Numbered from the stretch's first letter, positions 38,150 to 48,796 are shown. The stretch: DNA of 64,000 nt from an uncultured Bacteroides sp. (GCA_947074205.1 CAMTOQ010000007.1:25270-89269); one strand, 5' to 3'. A program made the numbers and translations. Notes: generated from the sequence alone by a model not told the origin.

Positions 38150-38722
38150 TTATACAACACCTGAGAAGCCCATAAATGCCATAGCCAACAAACCGGCTAC
38201 AACTAAAGCGATAGGTGTACCTTTCATTCCTTCGGGAATTTTTACCAAACTCATCTGCTCGCGCAAACCAGCAAACAAAATCAGAGCAAGACCAAAACCA
38301 ATTGCTGTTGATATAGCATAAACAACGCCCATCAACAAGTTATAGTCTTTTTGGATAACAAGGATAGCCACACCTAAAATAGCACAGTTAGTAGTAATCA
38401 AAGGAAGGAAAACGCCAAGTGCTTGATAAAGCGAAGGCGACACTTTCTTCAAAACGATTTCTACCATTTGTACCAAAGAGGCAATCACAAGGATAAATGT
38501 AATTGTCTGTAGGTATTCTAGACCAAAAGCGTCCAAAACAAATTTCTGAAGCAAGAATGTTACTATTGTTGCGATAGTCATAACGAACGCAACTGCCATA
38601 CTCATACCCAATGCAGTCTCTACCTTTTTAGACACCCCTAAGAAAGGACAGATACCAAGGAATTGCGACAACACGATGTTGTTTACAAATATAGCCGAAA
38701 TAAATATCAATATATATTCCAT
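38150..38722 (-). CDS. rnfA: Electron transport complex subunit RnfA
   Basis: 190 residues, six predicted membrane helices, the RnfA/NqrE-type subunit. It forms, with RnfE, the membrane core that holds an iron-sulphur centre at paired half-channels. The opening YILIFISAIFVNNIVLSQFLGICPFLG, with its conserved Cys, is diagnostic, as is the later TTNCAILGVAI. It is the last gene of the rnf operon, 20 bp after rnfE, followed by a strong terminator. Confidence 0.95.
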   Translation of the reverse strand: MEYILIFISAIFVNNIVLSQFLGICPFLGVSKKVETALGMSMAVAFVMTIATIVTFLLQKFVLDAFGLEYLQTITFILVIASLVQMVEIVLKKVSPSLYQALGVFLPLITTNCAILGVAILVIQKDYNLLMGVVYAISTAIGFGLALILFAGLREQMSLVKIPEGMKGTPIALVVAGLLAMAFMGFSGVV

Positions 38723-38742
38723 AATTCTTTCTATTTAGAGGA

Positions 38743-39327
38743 TTACGCTTTCTTGAAGCGATTAATGATTGCAATAAGGTAACCAAGGGCAATAAATGCA
38801 CCAGGAGCCAATACGAACACTAGCATACCAAATTCTTCTGGGATGATAGTGATATCGAAAAACTTACCTGTTCCTAAGAATTCGCGTACAGCACCAAGGA
38901 GTGTCAATGCTAATGTAAATCCAAGACCCATACCAAGACCATCAAGCAATGATGAGAAAGGGTTATTCTTAGCCGCAAAAGCTTCGGCACGACCCAAAAC
39001 CACACAGTTTACTACGATCAATGGGATAAAAAGGCCCAAAGATGCATAGAGGCTTGGCAGGTAAGCTTGCATCACCATCTGCAACAATGTCACGAAAGAT
39101 GCAATAATCACAATAAATGATGGGATACGCACCATGTCAGGGATGAAACGCTTGATAGATGATACTACAACATTCGAACAGATCAATACGAACATAGTAG
39201 CTAGACCCATACCTAGACCATTGATGGCCGATGAAGTTGTTCCCAAAGTGGGACACATACCCAACAGGAGTACAAAGATGGGATTCTCTTTGATGATCCC
39301 GTTTGTCAATACTTTTAAGTTATTCAT
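38743..39327 (-). CDS. rnfE: Electron transport complex subunit RnfE
   Basis: 194 residues with six membrane helices, the RnfE/NqrD-type partner of RnfA. The N-terminal NGIIKENPIFVLLLGMCPTLG with its Cys and the central LIVVNCVVLGRAEAFA are typical. It is part of the inner-membrane ion-pumping complex that couples reduced ferredoxin oxidation to NAD+ reduction. It is 18 bp after rnfG. Confidence 0.95.
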   Translation of the reverse strand: MNNLKVLTNGIIKENPIFVLLLGMCPTLGTTSSAINGLGMGLATMFVLICSNVVVSSIKRFIPDMVRIPSFIVIIASFVTLLQMVMQAYLPSLYASLGLFIPLIVVNCVVLGRAEAFAAKNNPFSSLLDGLGMGLGFTLALTLLGAVREFLGTGKFFDITIIPEEFGMLVFVLAPGAFIALGYLIAIINRFKKA

Positions 39328-39345
39328 AAAAATATTCCTTTCTTT

Positions 39346-39993
39346 TTATTCACTGATGGCATCAGCTGGTTCAACATTCTTTTGTGTAGCACCCGATACT
39401 GCATCACGTTCTTCGTTAGCAAAAGCCTTATAAGCATCGTTTACAGCGTTCAAGAAAGCACGAGTAGTAATGGTAGAGGCTGTGATAGCATCAATCTGAC
39501 CACCGTCTTTGTTTACTGACAGCACTGTAGCACCTGGGTTCATACCGATAATGCTACCTCTTTCACCTTCCTTGAACCAGATGTCTGCTTTAGAGCCCAA
39601 TCCAGGAGTTTCTGCGTGCGACAATAGCGAGTAGTTATAGATGTTACCTTCGGCATCAAAACCTACCAGTACCTTCAACTCACCACCAAAGCCCAATGAT
39701 GTAGCTTCTACAGCCGAGCCAATCCATTTACCATCTGCTTCGGCAGGATAGATAATGAAATCAACCACTTTCTTGCCATTCTTTTCAGAGTATACAGTAT
39801 CAGCTTCAGAAACTGGATTGTTTGTAAATTCAGGAAGCACTTGTTTTAATGCTTCGTTTAGGGTTTTCATATTAGCTTCGGCAATAGGGCCTTTTGTCAA
39901 CTCATTAACAAAGGCTAGCAAAGCTACAGAGATTGCTGTGATACCTGTTAGTACCAACAACATATTTTTCAATGATGACTCTAACTTTTTCAT
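39346..39993 (-). CDS. rnfG: Electron transport complex subunit RnfG
   Basis: 215 residues. One N-terminal membrane helix (residues ~9-30) is followed by an FMN-binding periplasmic domain. The flavinylation motif is in DAITASTITTRAF, where a Thr carries covalent FMN. HAETPGLGSKADIWF is the conserved segment upstream of it. The gene overlaps the rnfD stop by 4 bp (ATGA). The C-terminus has an extra acidic/polar tail of about 25 residues (GATQKNVEPADAISE at the end) not needed for FMN binding. Confidence 0.94.
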   Translation of the reverse strand: MKKLESSLKNMLLVLTGITAISVALLAFVNELTKGPIAEANMKTLNEALKQVLPEFTNNPVSEADTVYSEKNGKKVVDFIIYPAEADGKWIGSAVEATSLGFGGELKVLVGFDAEGNIYNYSLLSHAETPGLGSKADIWFKEGERGSIIGMNPGATVLSVNKDGGQIDAITASTITTRAFLNAVNDAYKAFANEERDAVSGATQKNVEPADAISE

Positions 39994-40982
39994 TTCTTTT
40001 TAGCTACCTCCCCAAAGCGTTTTGGTTTACAATAGGTGTTGATAAGTGGAGTGAATGCATTCATAATCAAGATGGCGAATGACATACCTTCTGGGTAAGC
40101 ACCAAACACACGGATCACAACTGTCAACAAACCGATACATACACCGTAGATTAGCATACCCTTATGAGTCATTGGCGATGTAGCATAATCGGTAGCCATA
40201 AAGATAGCACCTAGCATCAAACCACCAGTAAACAAGTGTGTCAAACCGCAAGCATATTTAGCAGGATCAGCCATGTGAAGAATATATGTAAACACAAGTA
40301 CAGTCAGAATGATTGATACAGGAATATGCCATGAGATAATCTTCTTCCATAACATGTAAGCAAGACCTAGCAAAAGAGCCACAGCACTTACTTCACCAAG
40401 CGAACCACCATTGTTACCAATAAATAGTTCCCAAGCAGTAGGAATTTGCTGAAGGGCAGCAACATCACCATGAAGAGCTTGGCTCATCAATGCCAATGGA
40501 GTAGCACCTGTAGTAGCATCAGCGTAAGTTGTCAACTGACCAACAACTGGCCATGTCGTCATTTGCACTGGGAAAGAGAGCAACAAAAACACACGACCCA
40601 ACAATGCAGGGTTAAAAGGATTGTTACCTAAACCACCAAATGACATTTTACCTACACCGATAGCGAACAATGCACCGATGATGATGATCCATAGAGGAAG
40701 ATTAGAAGGTAAGTTGAAAGCCAACAAAACACCTGTGATGATAGCTGAACCATCGCACACAGTGCAAGTGTCTTTCTTCATTAAGAATTTTACGATTGCC
40801 CATTCGAAGAATACACAGGCCGCTACCGATGTAGCAGTTACAATCAAAGCACCAAGTCCAAAGTAGACAAGCGACATGATAAAAGCGGGAACAAGTGCAA
40901 TAAGCACACCGTACATATTCTTACGTACGCTGTCGCCACTATGAACGTGTGGTGAGAGTGATACTATAAATTTATTTTCCAT
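39990..40982 (-). CDS. rnfD: Electron transport complex subunit RnfD
   Basis: 330 residues with multiple membrane helices. RnfD is the second subunit with covalently bound flavin; the acceptor Thr is in the DATTGATPLALM segment. NPFNPALLGRVFLLLSFP and TDYATSPMTHKGMLIYG are further conserved parts. It lies between rnfC (9 bp upstream) and rnfG (4-bp overlap). Together with RnfG it passes electrons across the membrane in the complex. Confidence 0.95.
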   Translation of the reverse strand: MENKFIVSLSPHVHSGDSVRKNMYGVLIALVPAFIMSLVYFGLGALIVTATSVAACVFFEWAIVKFLMKKDTCTVCDGSAIITGVLLAFNLPSNLPLWIIIIGALFAIGVGKMSFGGLGNNPFNPALLGRVFLLLSFPVQMTTWPVVGQLTTYADATTGATPLALMSQALHGDVAALQQIPTAWELFIGNNGGSLGEVSAVALLLGLAYMLWKKIISWHIPVSIILTVLVFTYILHMADPAKYACGLTHLFTGGLMLGAIFMATDYATSPMTHKGMLIYGVCIGLLTVVIRVFGAYPEGMSFAILIMNAFTPLINTYCKPKRFGEVAKKK

Positions 40983-40991
40983 ACTTCAATA

Positions 40992-42326
40992 TTATTTAGC
41001 TTGACGTGCACGAATCATACCACCTACTTTACCTTTACCTAGACGAAGGTAGTCAAGCAACGGACGGTTAGCCGGACAAGTAAACGAGCATGAACCACAC
41101 TCGATACAATCCATAATTCTATCAGATTCCATTCTTTCAAATTCTGTGTTCTCAGCAAGAGCAGAAAGCAAATAAGGTTCTAGTCCCATAGGGCAAACTG
41201 TTACACATTTAGCACAACGGATACAGTTTTGAACTTCGCCACGCTTAGCTTCTTTTTGATTCATAATTAAGATACCCGAGCTACCTTTAGCAGTAGGAAC
41301 CTCAATATTCACCAAAGCCTTACCCATCATTGGTCCACCACCAATCACCTTACCTGTATCTTGAGGTAATCCACCACAAGCATCGATAAGTTGGCTCATT
41401 GGAGTACCAACGCGTGCCATAAAGTTAGAAGGTTTAACCACTGACTTACCAGTCACTGTGATTACACGTTCGAACAAAGGCTTATTCTTTTGAATAGCTT
41501 CGTACACTGCAAAAGCAGTACCTACATTTTGCACTACAGCACCTGTAGCAATAGGTAGTGCACCACTTGGCACTTGACGACGAAGAACAGCATCGATTAG
41601 CTGCTTTTCACCACCTTGTGGGTATTGTACTTTCAACGCTACCACTTCTACACCCGCATAAGTAGATGCAGCTTTAGTCATGATTTCAATAGCGTCAGGT
41701 TTATTGTTCTCAATACCAATAAAAGCTTTGTTTACCTTTACAGCCTTCATCAAGATAGAAACACCTACCATGATTTCGTCGGCATGTTCCAACATCAACT
41801 GATGGTCAGCCGTCAAATAAGGCTCACACTCTACAGCGTTGATGATTACACATTCGGCTTTAAACGAAGGAGGAGGAGAAAGTTTCACTTGCGTAGGAAA
41901 ACAAGCACCACCAAGACCTACAATACCTGCATCGGCTACCTTCTTGATAATTTCTTCGGCTGAAAGTTCGCACTCACGTTTAAGTGTTGTGCTGCGATCA
42001 ATAGTTTCTTCCCACTCATCACCTTCAACATCGATAAAGATAGCAGGTTTAGCATATCCACTAGCGTCTACTATTGAATCGATTTTAGCCACCTTACCGC
42101 TCACAGAAGAGTGAATGGCAGCAGATACAAAACCTGCAGGTTCGGCAATCTTAGTACCAACCTTCACAATGTCACCTTTAGCGACGATAGGCTTTGCAGG
42201 AGCACCAATGTGCTGACCTAGCAAGATCACTGCCTTACCTGGAACTTCTGCTGTGATGATAGGCTGATGTGCCGACAGTTTATTTTCGTGTGGATGAACC
42301 CCACCAATTCTAAATGTCTTCAACAT
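40992..42326 (-). CDS. rnfC: Electron transport complex subunit RnfC
   Basis: 444 residues, a peripheral cytoplasmic subunit that holds the NADH/FMN site. Regions seen: GGVHPHENK at the N-terminus, the Gly-rich GLGGACFPTQVKL near residue 137, and two C-terminal [4Fe-4S] clusters, CIRCAKCVTVCP and CIECGSCSFTCP. It lacks the long repetitive C-terminal tail of enterobacterial RnfC, so the length is the usual one for anaerobes. It is 12 bp after rnfB. Confidence 0.96.
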   Translation of the reverse strand: MLKTFRIGGVHPHENKLSAHQPIITAEVPGKAVILLGQHIGAPAKPIVAKGDIVKVGTKIAEPAGFVSAAIHSSVSGKVAKIDSIVDASGYAKPAIFIDVEGDEWEETIDRSTTLKRECELSAEEIIKKVADAGIVGLGGACFPTQVKLSPPPSFKAECVIINAVECEPYLTADHQLMLEHADEIMVGVSILMKAVKVNKAFIGIENNKPDAIEIMTKAASTYAGVEVVALKVQYPQGGEKQLIDAVLRRQVPSGALPIATGAVVQNVGTAFAVYEAIQKNKPLFERVITVTGKSVVKPSNFMARVGTPMSQLIDACGGLPQDTGKVIGGGPMMGKALVNIEVPTAKGSSGILIMNQKEAKRGEVQNCIRCAKCVTVCPMGLEPYLLSALAENTEFERMESDRIMDCIECGSCSFTCPANRPLLDYLRLGKGKVGGMIRARQAK

Positions 42327-42338
42327 ATATTATATGTA

Positions 42339-43250
42339 TTAATTCTGTTTTACTTCTGTTGCTTTTGGTGCTTCGGCAGCAGGTGCCACTTTAGGAGCTT
42401 CGGTTGCAGGAGCAGCTTCAGCCTTAGGCTTACGTGGAGGGAAGTTCAACTCAACGATAGTGTTTTGTGGACACACCTCAACACACTTGCGACAAGATTT
42501 ACACTTCTCAGGGTCAATATAAGCCAAGCTGCTATTCACTGTGATAGCCTCGAATGGACAAGCCTTAACACACTTTCCACAGCCAATACAACTCACGCTA
42601 CAAGCTTTACGAGCTATTGCACCTTTGTCTTTGTTGACACACGATACGTAAACACGGCGAGATTTTTTGCCTTTAGGACGAATCTCAATGATTGACTTAG
42701 GACAAGCTTTAACACAAGCAGCACATGCAGTACATGCATCCTCATTTACTTCGGGAAGTCCGGTTTCAGGGTTCATGAAGATAGCGTCAAATTGGCACGC
42801 ATCCACACAGTCACCACAACCTAAACAGCCATAGCTACAGCCTGTTTCGCCACCATAAAGAGACGCGGCAATAGCACAACTCTTAGCACCATCATATTGA
42901 TTGATGCGTGGACGATGTTCACATGTACCATTACAACGCACAACAGCCACTTGAGGCTCTGCTTCGGCAGCAGCCAAACCAAGGATATTGGCAACTTCAG
43001 TCATACACGCCTGACCACCTACAGGGCAAAACTTTCCCTCAAGAGAACCGGCTTTCACACAAGCATCTGCAAAACCGCCACAACCCGGATAGCCACAACC
43101 ACCACAGTTTGCCTGAGGCAAAACTTCGGAAACAAGAGCAATTCGTGGGTCTTCGTAAACGGCAAATTTCTTGGAAGCAGCATATAGCACTGCCGCAAGT
43201 ACAAGCGCAATGACCCCCAAAGAAATTACTGCAATCAGAATCACATTCAT
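42339..43250 (-). CDS. rnfB: Electron transport complex subunit RnfB
   Basis: 303 residues. An N-terminal membrane anchor (residues 4-26) leads to the Fe-S domain CGGCGYPGCGGFADAC, then several ferredoxin-type clusters (CGDCVDACQF, CTACAACVKACP, CIGCGKCVKACP, CKSCRKCVEVCP). It accepts electrons from ferredoxin. A C-terminal Ala/Pro/Glu/Lys-rich tail of about 35 residues is a low-complexity extension. It is first of the rnf genes and follows the rseC-like gene by 10 bp. Confidence 0.96.
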   Translation of the reverse strand: MNVILIAVISLGVIALVLAAVLYAASKKFAVYEDPRIALVSEVLPQANCGGCGYPGCGGFADACVKAGSLEGKFCPVGGQACMTEVANILGLAAAEAEPQVAVVRCNGTCEHRPRINQYDGAKSCAIAASLYGGETGCSYGCLGCGDCVDACQFDAIFMNPETGLPEVNEDACTACAACVKACPKSIIEIRPKGKKSRRVYVSCVNKDKGAIARKACSVSCIGCGKCVKACPFEAITVNSSLAYIDPEKCKSCRKCVEVCPQNTIVELNFPPRKPKAEAAPATEAPKVAPAAEAPKATEVKQN

Positions 43251-43260
43251 AAATAAATAG

Positions 43261-43680
43261 TTATTTTATTGGTTTTATTGTAAATGAGAATTTTTGTTTG
43301 AATTGTGTCTTATTTAACCACAAATAGAAGTAGTATGGAACTAGCAACCCTAACGAAATACAACCGGCATATAATTCATCATCGAATATTGCCATACATA
43401 TAAATAGAGATACCAGTATAATAAGAAAAGGTAGGATAAATGCCCAAAATACAGCTTTCATCCCCATTGACATTTGACCCACTACCATAACAGACTGCCC
43501 TACCTCATAGCTTGAAGCAGCAGGATCAATAATATCTACATTTTTTTCTTTGCTTTCGGCAGAGGAGCAATGCCCCTTCACGCTACAGCTCACACAAGAG
43601 GTTGTCTGTAGTATTTTAACGGATATATGAGTACCATCTATACTCTCTATAACCCCTTTATGTTCAATTGAATCAGCCAT
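43261..43680 (-). CDS. rseC: RseC/MucC-like SoxR-reducing system protein
   Basis: 139 residues with two central membrane helices (~residues 75-115), the RseC/MucC family. The N-terminal domain has the Cys cluster TTSCVSCSVKGHCSS, likely a redox-active or Fe-S motif. In other bacteria the protein works with Rnf/Rsx in reducing SoxR; Bacteroidales rarely have SoxR, so here it may serve maturation of the Rnf complex. It is first in the rseC-rnfBCDGEA operon. A -7 box TAAATTTGC lies at 43716-43708 on this strand. Confidence 0.85.
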   Translation of the reverse strand: MADSIEHKGVIESIDGTHISVKILQTTSCVSCSVKGHCSSAESKEKNVDIIDPAASSYEVGQSVMVVGQMSMGMKAVFWAFILPFLIILVSLFICMAIFDDELYAGCISLGLLVPYYFYLWLNKTQFKQKFSFTIKPIK

Positions 43681-44030
43681 TTTGCAAACCTTACATTACA
43701 AATTGCGGCAAATTTAAACATTATTCGTGAACAAAAAAGGGCTCTCCCATAATTTCTAACTAATAAAGTGTCATTTTTTATTTTTTTGTTATCGCACACA
43801 ACACTGAACAGACACACATTCTGTAAGAAGGAAATGGTTTATAAATAACAAGTAATGGAAATATTGCACTCAAACACCAAGAGAGTTAACACTAATACTA
43901 ATCCCTAGCAACTGACTATCTGTCAACATACTTGCTTAAAAATCTGTAATATCGGCAGGAAAATTCAAATGGCAAATCTTTTGCGGTGCAACAAATGTTA
44001 TTTAAAAAGTAGAATCTAAAAACTAACTAT
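43681..44030. other. Intergenic region between rseC and clpB
   Basis: 350 bp between divergent genes. It holds the rseC -7 box (43708-43716), a possible stress motif TGACTATCTGTCA (43913-43925) and the small inverted repeat GCAAA/TTTGC (43972-43984) before clpB. No gene is seen; short frames such as 43855-43908 look random. Confidence 0.5.
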
Positions 44031-46619
44031 ATGAACTTTAACAATTTTACGATCAAAGCACAAGAGGCTGTTCAGGAAGCTATTAACTCTGTTAATGGGC
44101 ATGGCCAACAAGCCATAGAACCTGTGCATCTATTGGCTGGGGTGTTGAAAGTGGGAGAAAATGTGACCAACTTTGTATTCCAAAAGCTAGCCATGAATGC
44201 ACAGAATGTGACTGCTGTGGTGAGCCGTCAAATTGAGTCCTTACCGAAGGTATCGGGAGGCGAACCCTATTTGAGTCGTGACGCAAACGAGGTGCTACAG
44301 AAAGCAAACCAATACTCAAAAGAGATGGGCGACGAATTTGTATCACTTGAACCTTTGCTACTTGCACTGCTCAATGTAAAAAGCACAGCATCTACTATAT
44401 TAAAGGATGCCGGAATGACAGAGAAAGAGCTAAAGTCGGCGATCCAAGAACTGCGTAAAGGAGAGAAAGTAACTTCGCAATCAAGCGAGGAAACCTATCA
44501 GGCCTTAGAGAAATACGCTATCAATTTAAATGAAGCAGCCCGCAGCGGCAAGTTGGACCCTGTAATTGGTCGCGACGAAGAGATACGCCGCGTATTGCAG
44601 ATATTGAGCCGACGCACCAAAAATAATCCAATATTGATTGGTGAACCGGGAACCGGTAAGACAGCCATCGTAGAAGGACTTGCTCACCGTATCATTCGTG
44701 GTGACGTGCCCGAAAACTTACGCGACAAACAAGTCTATTCCTTGGATATGGGTGCACTTGTAGCAGGTGCTAAGTTTAAAGGAGAATTCGAAGAGCGACT
44801 GAAAGCGGTAGTCAATGAAGTAATGAAATCGGAAGGAAATATCATTCTCTTTATTGATGAAATTCACACGCTCGTGGGTGCCGGCAAGGGCGAAGGAGCG
44901 ATGGACGCTGCCAACATATTGAAACCTGCTTTGGCACGTGGAGAATTGCGCTCGATTGGTGCAACCACCCTAGATGAATACCAGAAGTATTTTGAAAAGG
45001 ACAAAGCATTAGAACGACGCTTCCAAATTGTTCAGGTAGACGAGCCTGATGTGTTGAGCACAATATCAATACTACGTGGCTTGAAAGAACGCTACGAAAA
45101 CCATCACCATGTACGCATCAAAGATGATGCAATCATTGCAGCTGTTGAGCTTAGTAGTCGTTACATCACCGACCGTTTTTTACCAGATAAAGCTATCGAC
45201 TTGATGGATGAAGCGGCCTCAAAGCTACGTATGGAAGTGGATTCACTGCCTGAAGAGTTGGATGAGATCTCACGCAAGATAAAACAATTAGAGATCGAAC
45301 GTGAAGCGATCAAACGCGAGAAAGATCAGCCCAAACTAGATACAATCGGCAAGGAGCTGGCCGAACTAAAAGAGAGTGAAAAACTATTGAAGGCCAAGTG
45401 GCAAAGCGAAAAGTCACTAATGGATAAGATTCAGCACAACAAAGTAGAGATAGAGAATCTAAAATTTGAAGCTGAGAAAGCCGAACGCGAAGGCGACTAT
45501 GCACGTGTGGCCGAAATTCGCTACAGCCGCTTGCAAGCTTTGGAAGAAGAGATCAAAAACATCCAAGAGGAGTTGCATACTATGCAGGGCGATAAGGCGA
45601 TGATCAAAGAAGAGGTGGATGCCGAAGATATCGCCGATGTAGTATCACGCTGGACGGGCATCCCGGTAAGCAAGATGATGCAAAGCGAGAAAGATAAATT
45701 GCTACATCTCGAAGCAGAGCTACACGAGCGCGTTATTGGCCAAGACGAAGCCATTGCTGCTGTGGCAGATGCAGTGCGCCGTAGCCGCGCAGGTCTACAA
45801 GATCCTCGCCGACCTATCGGTTCATTTATCTTCCTTGGCACAACCGGTGTGGGTAAAACAGAGTTGGCGAAAGCATTGGCAGAATTCCTTTTTGATGATG
45901 AGACGATGATGACACGTATCGATATGAGTGAATACCAAGAGAAGCATAGTGTATCGAGATTGGTTGGAGCGCCTCCCGGATATGTTGGTTATGATGAGGG
46001 TGGACAACTTACCGAAGCTATTCGCCGCAAACCCTACTCAGTGGTACTGTTCGATGAGATTGAGAAAGCACATCCCGATGTGTTCAACATCTTACTCCAA
46101 GTCCTAGATGATGGTCGCCTAACCGACAACAAAGGTCGCGTGGTTAACTTTAAAAACACCATCATCATTATGACCTCTAATATGGGTAGCTCATATATTC
46201 AGACTCAATTAGAGAATATGAAGGGCGAGGACAAAGAACAGGTTATTGAAGCGACTAAGATAGAGGTACTCAATATGCTAAAAAAGAATATCAGACCGGA
46301 ATTCTTGAATCGCATCGACGAAACAATCATGTTCTTACCTCTCAATGAAGAGGAAATCAAACAGATTGTTGTCCTTCAAATTAAGGGTGTACAAAAGATG
46401 TTAGCCCAGAACGGTGTTGACTTACAACTCACTGAGACTGCCCTTGCCTTCTTGTCTAAAGTGGGCTATGACCCTGAGTTTGGCGCCCGTCCTGTGAAAC
46501 GAGCCATCCAGCGATATCTACTGAACGACCTATCCAAGAAGCTTTTGGCTCAAGAGGTAGATCGCACAAAAGCCATTATTGTAGATTCGACTGGCGAAGA
46601 GTTGACTTTCCACAATTGA
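44031..46619 (+). CDS. clpB: ATP-dependent disaggregase ClpB
   Basis: 862 residues, standard ClpB. It contains the Clp N-domain (1-145), AAA-1 with GEPGTGKT, the long coiled-coil middle domain (~410-530, [16 protein letters not shown]), AAA-2 with GTTGVGKT, and the C-terminal D2-small domain. It works with DnaK/DnaJ/GrpE to dissolve aggregates. It lacks the IGF/L loop needed for ClpP binding, as expected. It is monocistronic with a strong terminator. A 13-bp motif upstream resembles one before grpE. Confidence 0.97.
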   Translation: MNFNNFTIKAQEAVQEAINSVNGHGQQAIEPVHLLAGVLKVGENVTNFVFQKLAMNAQNVTAVVSRQIESLPKVSGGEPYLSRDANEVLQKANQYSKEMGDEFVSLEPLLLALLNVKSTASTILKDAGMTEKELKSAIQELRKGEKVTSQSSEETYQALEKYAINLNEAARSGKLDPVIGRDEEIRRVLQILSRRTKNNPILIGEPGTGKTAIVEGLAHRIIRGDVPENLRDKQVYSLDMGALVAGAKFKGEFEERLKAVVNEVMKSEGNIILFIDEIHTLVGAGKGEGAMDAANILKPALARGELRSIGATTLDEYQKYFEKDKALERRFQIVQVDEPDVLSTISILRGLKERYENHHHVRIKDDAIIAAVELSSRYITDRFLPDKAIDLMDEAASKLRMEVDSLPEELDEISRKIKQLEIEREAIKREKDQPKLDTIGKELAELKESEKLLKAKWQSEKSLMDKIQHNKVEIENLKFEAEKAEREGDYARVAEIRYSRLQALEEEIKNIQEELHTMQGDKAMIKEEVDAEDIADVVSRWTGIPVSKMMQSEKDKLLHLEAELHERVIGQDEAIAAVADAVRRSRAGLQDPRRPIGSFIFLGTTGVGKTELAKALAEFLFDDETMMTRIDMSEYQEKHSVSRLVGAPPGYVGYDEGGQLTEAIRRKPYSVVLFDEIEKAHPDVFNILLQVLDDGRLTDNKGRVVNFKNTIIIMTSNMGSSYIQTQLENMKGEDKEQVIEATKIEVLNMLKKNIRPEFLNRIDETIMFLPLNEEEIKQIVVLQIKGVQKMLAQNGVDLQLTETALAFLSKVGYDPEFGARPVKRAIQRYLLNDLSKKLLAQEVDRTKAIIVDSTGEELTFHN

Positions 46620-46641
46620 TGAACGAAGTAATATAAATTGA

Positions 46642-46690
46642 AAAGCGTGATAGCAACCGTATTGGCAACTATCACGCTTTCTTTATTTCT
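46642..46690. terminator. clpB terminator, probably shared with the DUF5606 gene
   Basis: A perfect 12-bp stem, AAAGCGTGATAG (46642-46653) with CTATCACGCTTT (46669-46680), is followed by CTTTATTTCTT. It lies between convergent genes. Confidence 0.85.
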
Positions 46691-46710
46691 TATTACTAAA
46701 GCCTTGAATA

Positions 46711-47151
46711 TTATTCAGCAGCTTCAGCACCCTCTTGTTCTACTTCATCTGCTTCTTCAACGTTGAAGTCAGTCACACCATTCTCAATAAGAATATTGTA
46801 CCAAGAGATCAATTTCTTTACGTCGTTAGGATATACTCTATCACGATCAAACTCTGGAAGAACTGTACCCAAGAATTCGAAAAGTTCTGAGGATTTAGCT
46901 TTTTTAGGGTTGATTGCAACAAGGCCACCGTTCTCTTTCTCTTTAATAGCTTCGAACACTAAAGGCAACGGAACTTCATCATTATCTGTATAGATGGCGA
47001 TATCAGCCAATGAGATGATTTTGTCATTTCCATAAGCAGGGAAACGCTTCTTTTCGGCGTTAAGTGATTCAACGATCAACATATTCTTGCCGTTAGATAC
47101 CAATTTATATAGTCCTGGTTTACCTGCGATAGATAAAATAGTCTTCAACAT
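46711..47151 (-). CDS. DUF5606 domain protein
   Basis: 146 residues, soluble. The family is a Bacteroidota-specific one with the opening TILSIAGKPGLYKLVSNGKNMLIVE. Residues 1-60 look like a small beta-barrel domain and the rest is helical with an acidic tail. No function is known. It follows coaE by 12 bp at the end of the nusB-yajC-ybbR-coaE operon, an arrangement seen across Bacteroides. Confidence 0.82.
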   Translation of the reverse strand: MLKTILSIAGKPGLYKLVSNGKNMLIVESLNAEKKRFPAYGNDKIISLADIAIYTDNDEVPLPLVFEAIKEKENGGLVAINPKKAKSSELFEFLGTVLPEFDRDRVYPNDVKKLISWYNILIENGVTDFNVEEADEVEQEGAEAAE

Positions 47152-47163
47152 AGTACAACTGTT

Positions 47164-47787
47164 TTATAAATTATTTTTTGTGCGGCAAAGGTAACTATTA
47201 TTTTCAGAGAGAAAAGTGAATAACTCTAAAACCTGACGAATTAACGGTGTTTTGCCGTCATTAACTATTACATGATGGGCATGTTTCTGCTTCTCTTCAT
47301 CGGACAGCTGCAAAGCCATACGTTCGCGAATCTTAGCCTCGTCTACATTATCTCTCGCCACGGCACGCGCTAAGCGCATTTCGAGAGGTGCTGTCACCAA
47401 AAGCACAACATCCACACAGTCGGTAAAGCCTGATTCGATGAGTATGGCCGATTCCATTGCAACTATTGGAGATGAAGAATGTATCTCACACCAACGTTGA
47501 AAATGTCGCTTCACAGCGGGGTGAATGATTTGCTCCACTCGCTTCGAATTTTCTGAGGAAGCGAACAGATAAGAAGCTAAAAAAGGTTTATTAAGTACTC
47601 CGCCTCGATAGACCTCCTCCCCTAGAAGTTTAGTCAACCCCTCTCTAACAGAATCATCTGTGAGAGTAATACATTTTGCTTCATAATCCGAATCGTAAAC
47701 CGGGACACCCATCTGCTTTAGCAAACGAGAAACTATACTTTTACCGGAACCAATGCCACCGGTAATACCAATTCTAAGGCTCATCAT
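47164..47787 (-). CDS. coaE: Dephospho-CoA kinase
   Basis: 207 residues. It phosphorylates dephospho-CoA, the last step of coenzyme A synthesis. The P-loop GGIGSGKS is near residue 10, the conserved YDSDYEAK (Asp) follows, and the lid region has ARDNVDEAKIRERM. The first codons give MMSLRIG; either Met could be the start. It overlaps the end of the ybbR gene by 14 bp, so translation is coupled. Confidence 0.94.
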   Translation of the reverse strand: MMSLRIGITGGIGSGKSIVSRLLKQMGVPVYDSDYEAKCITLTDDSVREGLTKLLGEEVYRGGVLNKPFLASYLFASSENSKRVEQIIHPAVKRHFQRWCEIHSSSPIVAMESAILIESGFTDCVDVVLLVTAPLEMRLARAVARDNVDEAKIRERMALQLSDEEKQKHAHHVIVNDGKTPLIRQVLELFTFLSENNSYLCRTKNNL

Positions 47788-48796
47788 CTATTGAAGAAGA
47801 AATATGTTCTATTAAGAAATCTACATTTTCTGGAGTCACTCGTAGAATAGTAACACCCTTAGGAACCATCTTAAACTTTACAGCAAACTTATCGGATGAA
47901 GATTTCAACAACTCTTCGTAAGTAACACTTATCAGAAAATCTTCAGCTGTAATATCTTTAAAATGGGCCATTCCCACCTGAAATGTAACTTGAACTCGCG
48001 AAGGGAAGGTTCTCAACACCATACCTGCGGGAAAATTGACACCCACAAGTGGTATCTCCAACGTTTTCTCGGTATACATATCTACCGCAAACGTCACATC
48101 CACATCCGAAGGTACAAACTTTGCTCCTTTGATGGGCTGCAATGCAAGATTCACTGTAACTGTATCCCCAATAGAGGGCAAGTCGACACTCTTAGCTAAT
48201 ACTGAGTTAATCGTATCCAACATATTGAGTGGTGCGTAAACCAATACAGAATCTGGACTCACAATGGTATCAGAGATGTAAAATTGGCGGGCAGCCCCCA
48301 CTCTACCTCTTACATCTACTGGCACATATTTGGATTGTCCCACCGTATAAATATAATCTATTACATTAGGAGTTACATCGAGTAATCGCGTCGAGGTGCT
48401 GAGTTGACTTAATATTTTGCGCTCATAGTCACTTGATAAGACCTTAACATTTGTGCTACCACTTTGATAATCGGAAAAATCAATAACAATAGGCAAAAAA
48501 TGGCTGCGAAGATAGTAGTTCAACAAAACCGTACCACGGTCTTTAACAGTAACTTTCACCTCATCAACCGGGTCGGAAGTAATCACTACATCTTCGGGAA
48601 CACCTCGCAACTTGACAGGAAAAGTCAACTCTGATTCATACTCGTTATCCAGAGTTTGAAGCAGCCAAAACCCTGAAGCTATAACCAAGAAAAACAAAAA
48701 GACTAAGAACTCTCTGCTCTGTGATTTGAGCAGAAAGTTCTTAGTCTTTCGTAATGATTTCAAATAAAGATGTTTTGCTTTTGAACGATCGAACAT
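47774..48796 (-). CDS. YbbR-like domain protein
   Basis: 340 residues. One N-terminal membrane helix (~residues 27-48, FLVFLFFLVIASGFWLL) is followed by beta-rich periplasmic YbbR-like repeats (for example FPVKLRGVPEDVVITSDPVDEVKVTV and YVPVDVRGRVG). In Firmicutes the YbbR/CdaR protein regulates the diadenylate cyclase CdaA; in Bacteroidota the role is unclear and no cdaA is in this window. It lies between yajC and coaE and overlaps coaE by 14 bp. Confidence 0.82.
   Translation of the reverse strand: MFDRSKAKHLYLKSLRKTKNFLLKSQSREFLVFLFFLVIASGFWLLQTLDNEYESELTFPVKLRGVPEDVVITSDPVDEVKVTVKDRGTVLLNYYLRSHFLPIVIDFSDYQSGSTNVKVLSSDYERKILSQLSTSTRLLDVTPNVIDYIYTVGQSKYVPVDVRGRVGAARQFYISDTIVSPDSVLVYAPLNMLDTINSVLAKSVDLPSIGDTVTVNLALQPIKGAKFVPSDVDVTFAVDMYTEKTLEIPLVGVNFPAGMVLRTFPSRVQVTFQVGMAHFKDITAEDFLISVTYEELLKSSSDKFAVKFKMVPKGVTILRVTPENVDFLIEHISSSIDDEP

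Noticed and set aside
43855..43908. 17-residue frame upstream of clpB as a leader peptide
   Set aside because: No terminator or alternative structure follows and no codon bias suggests a leader role.
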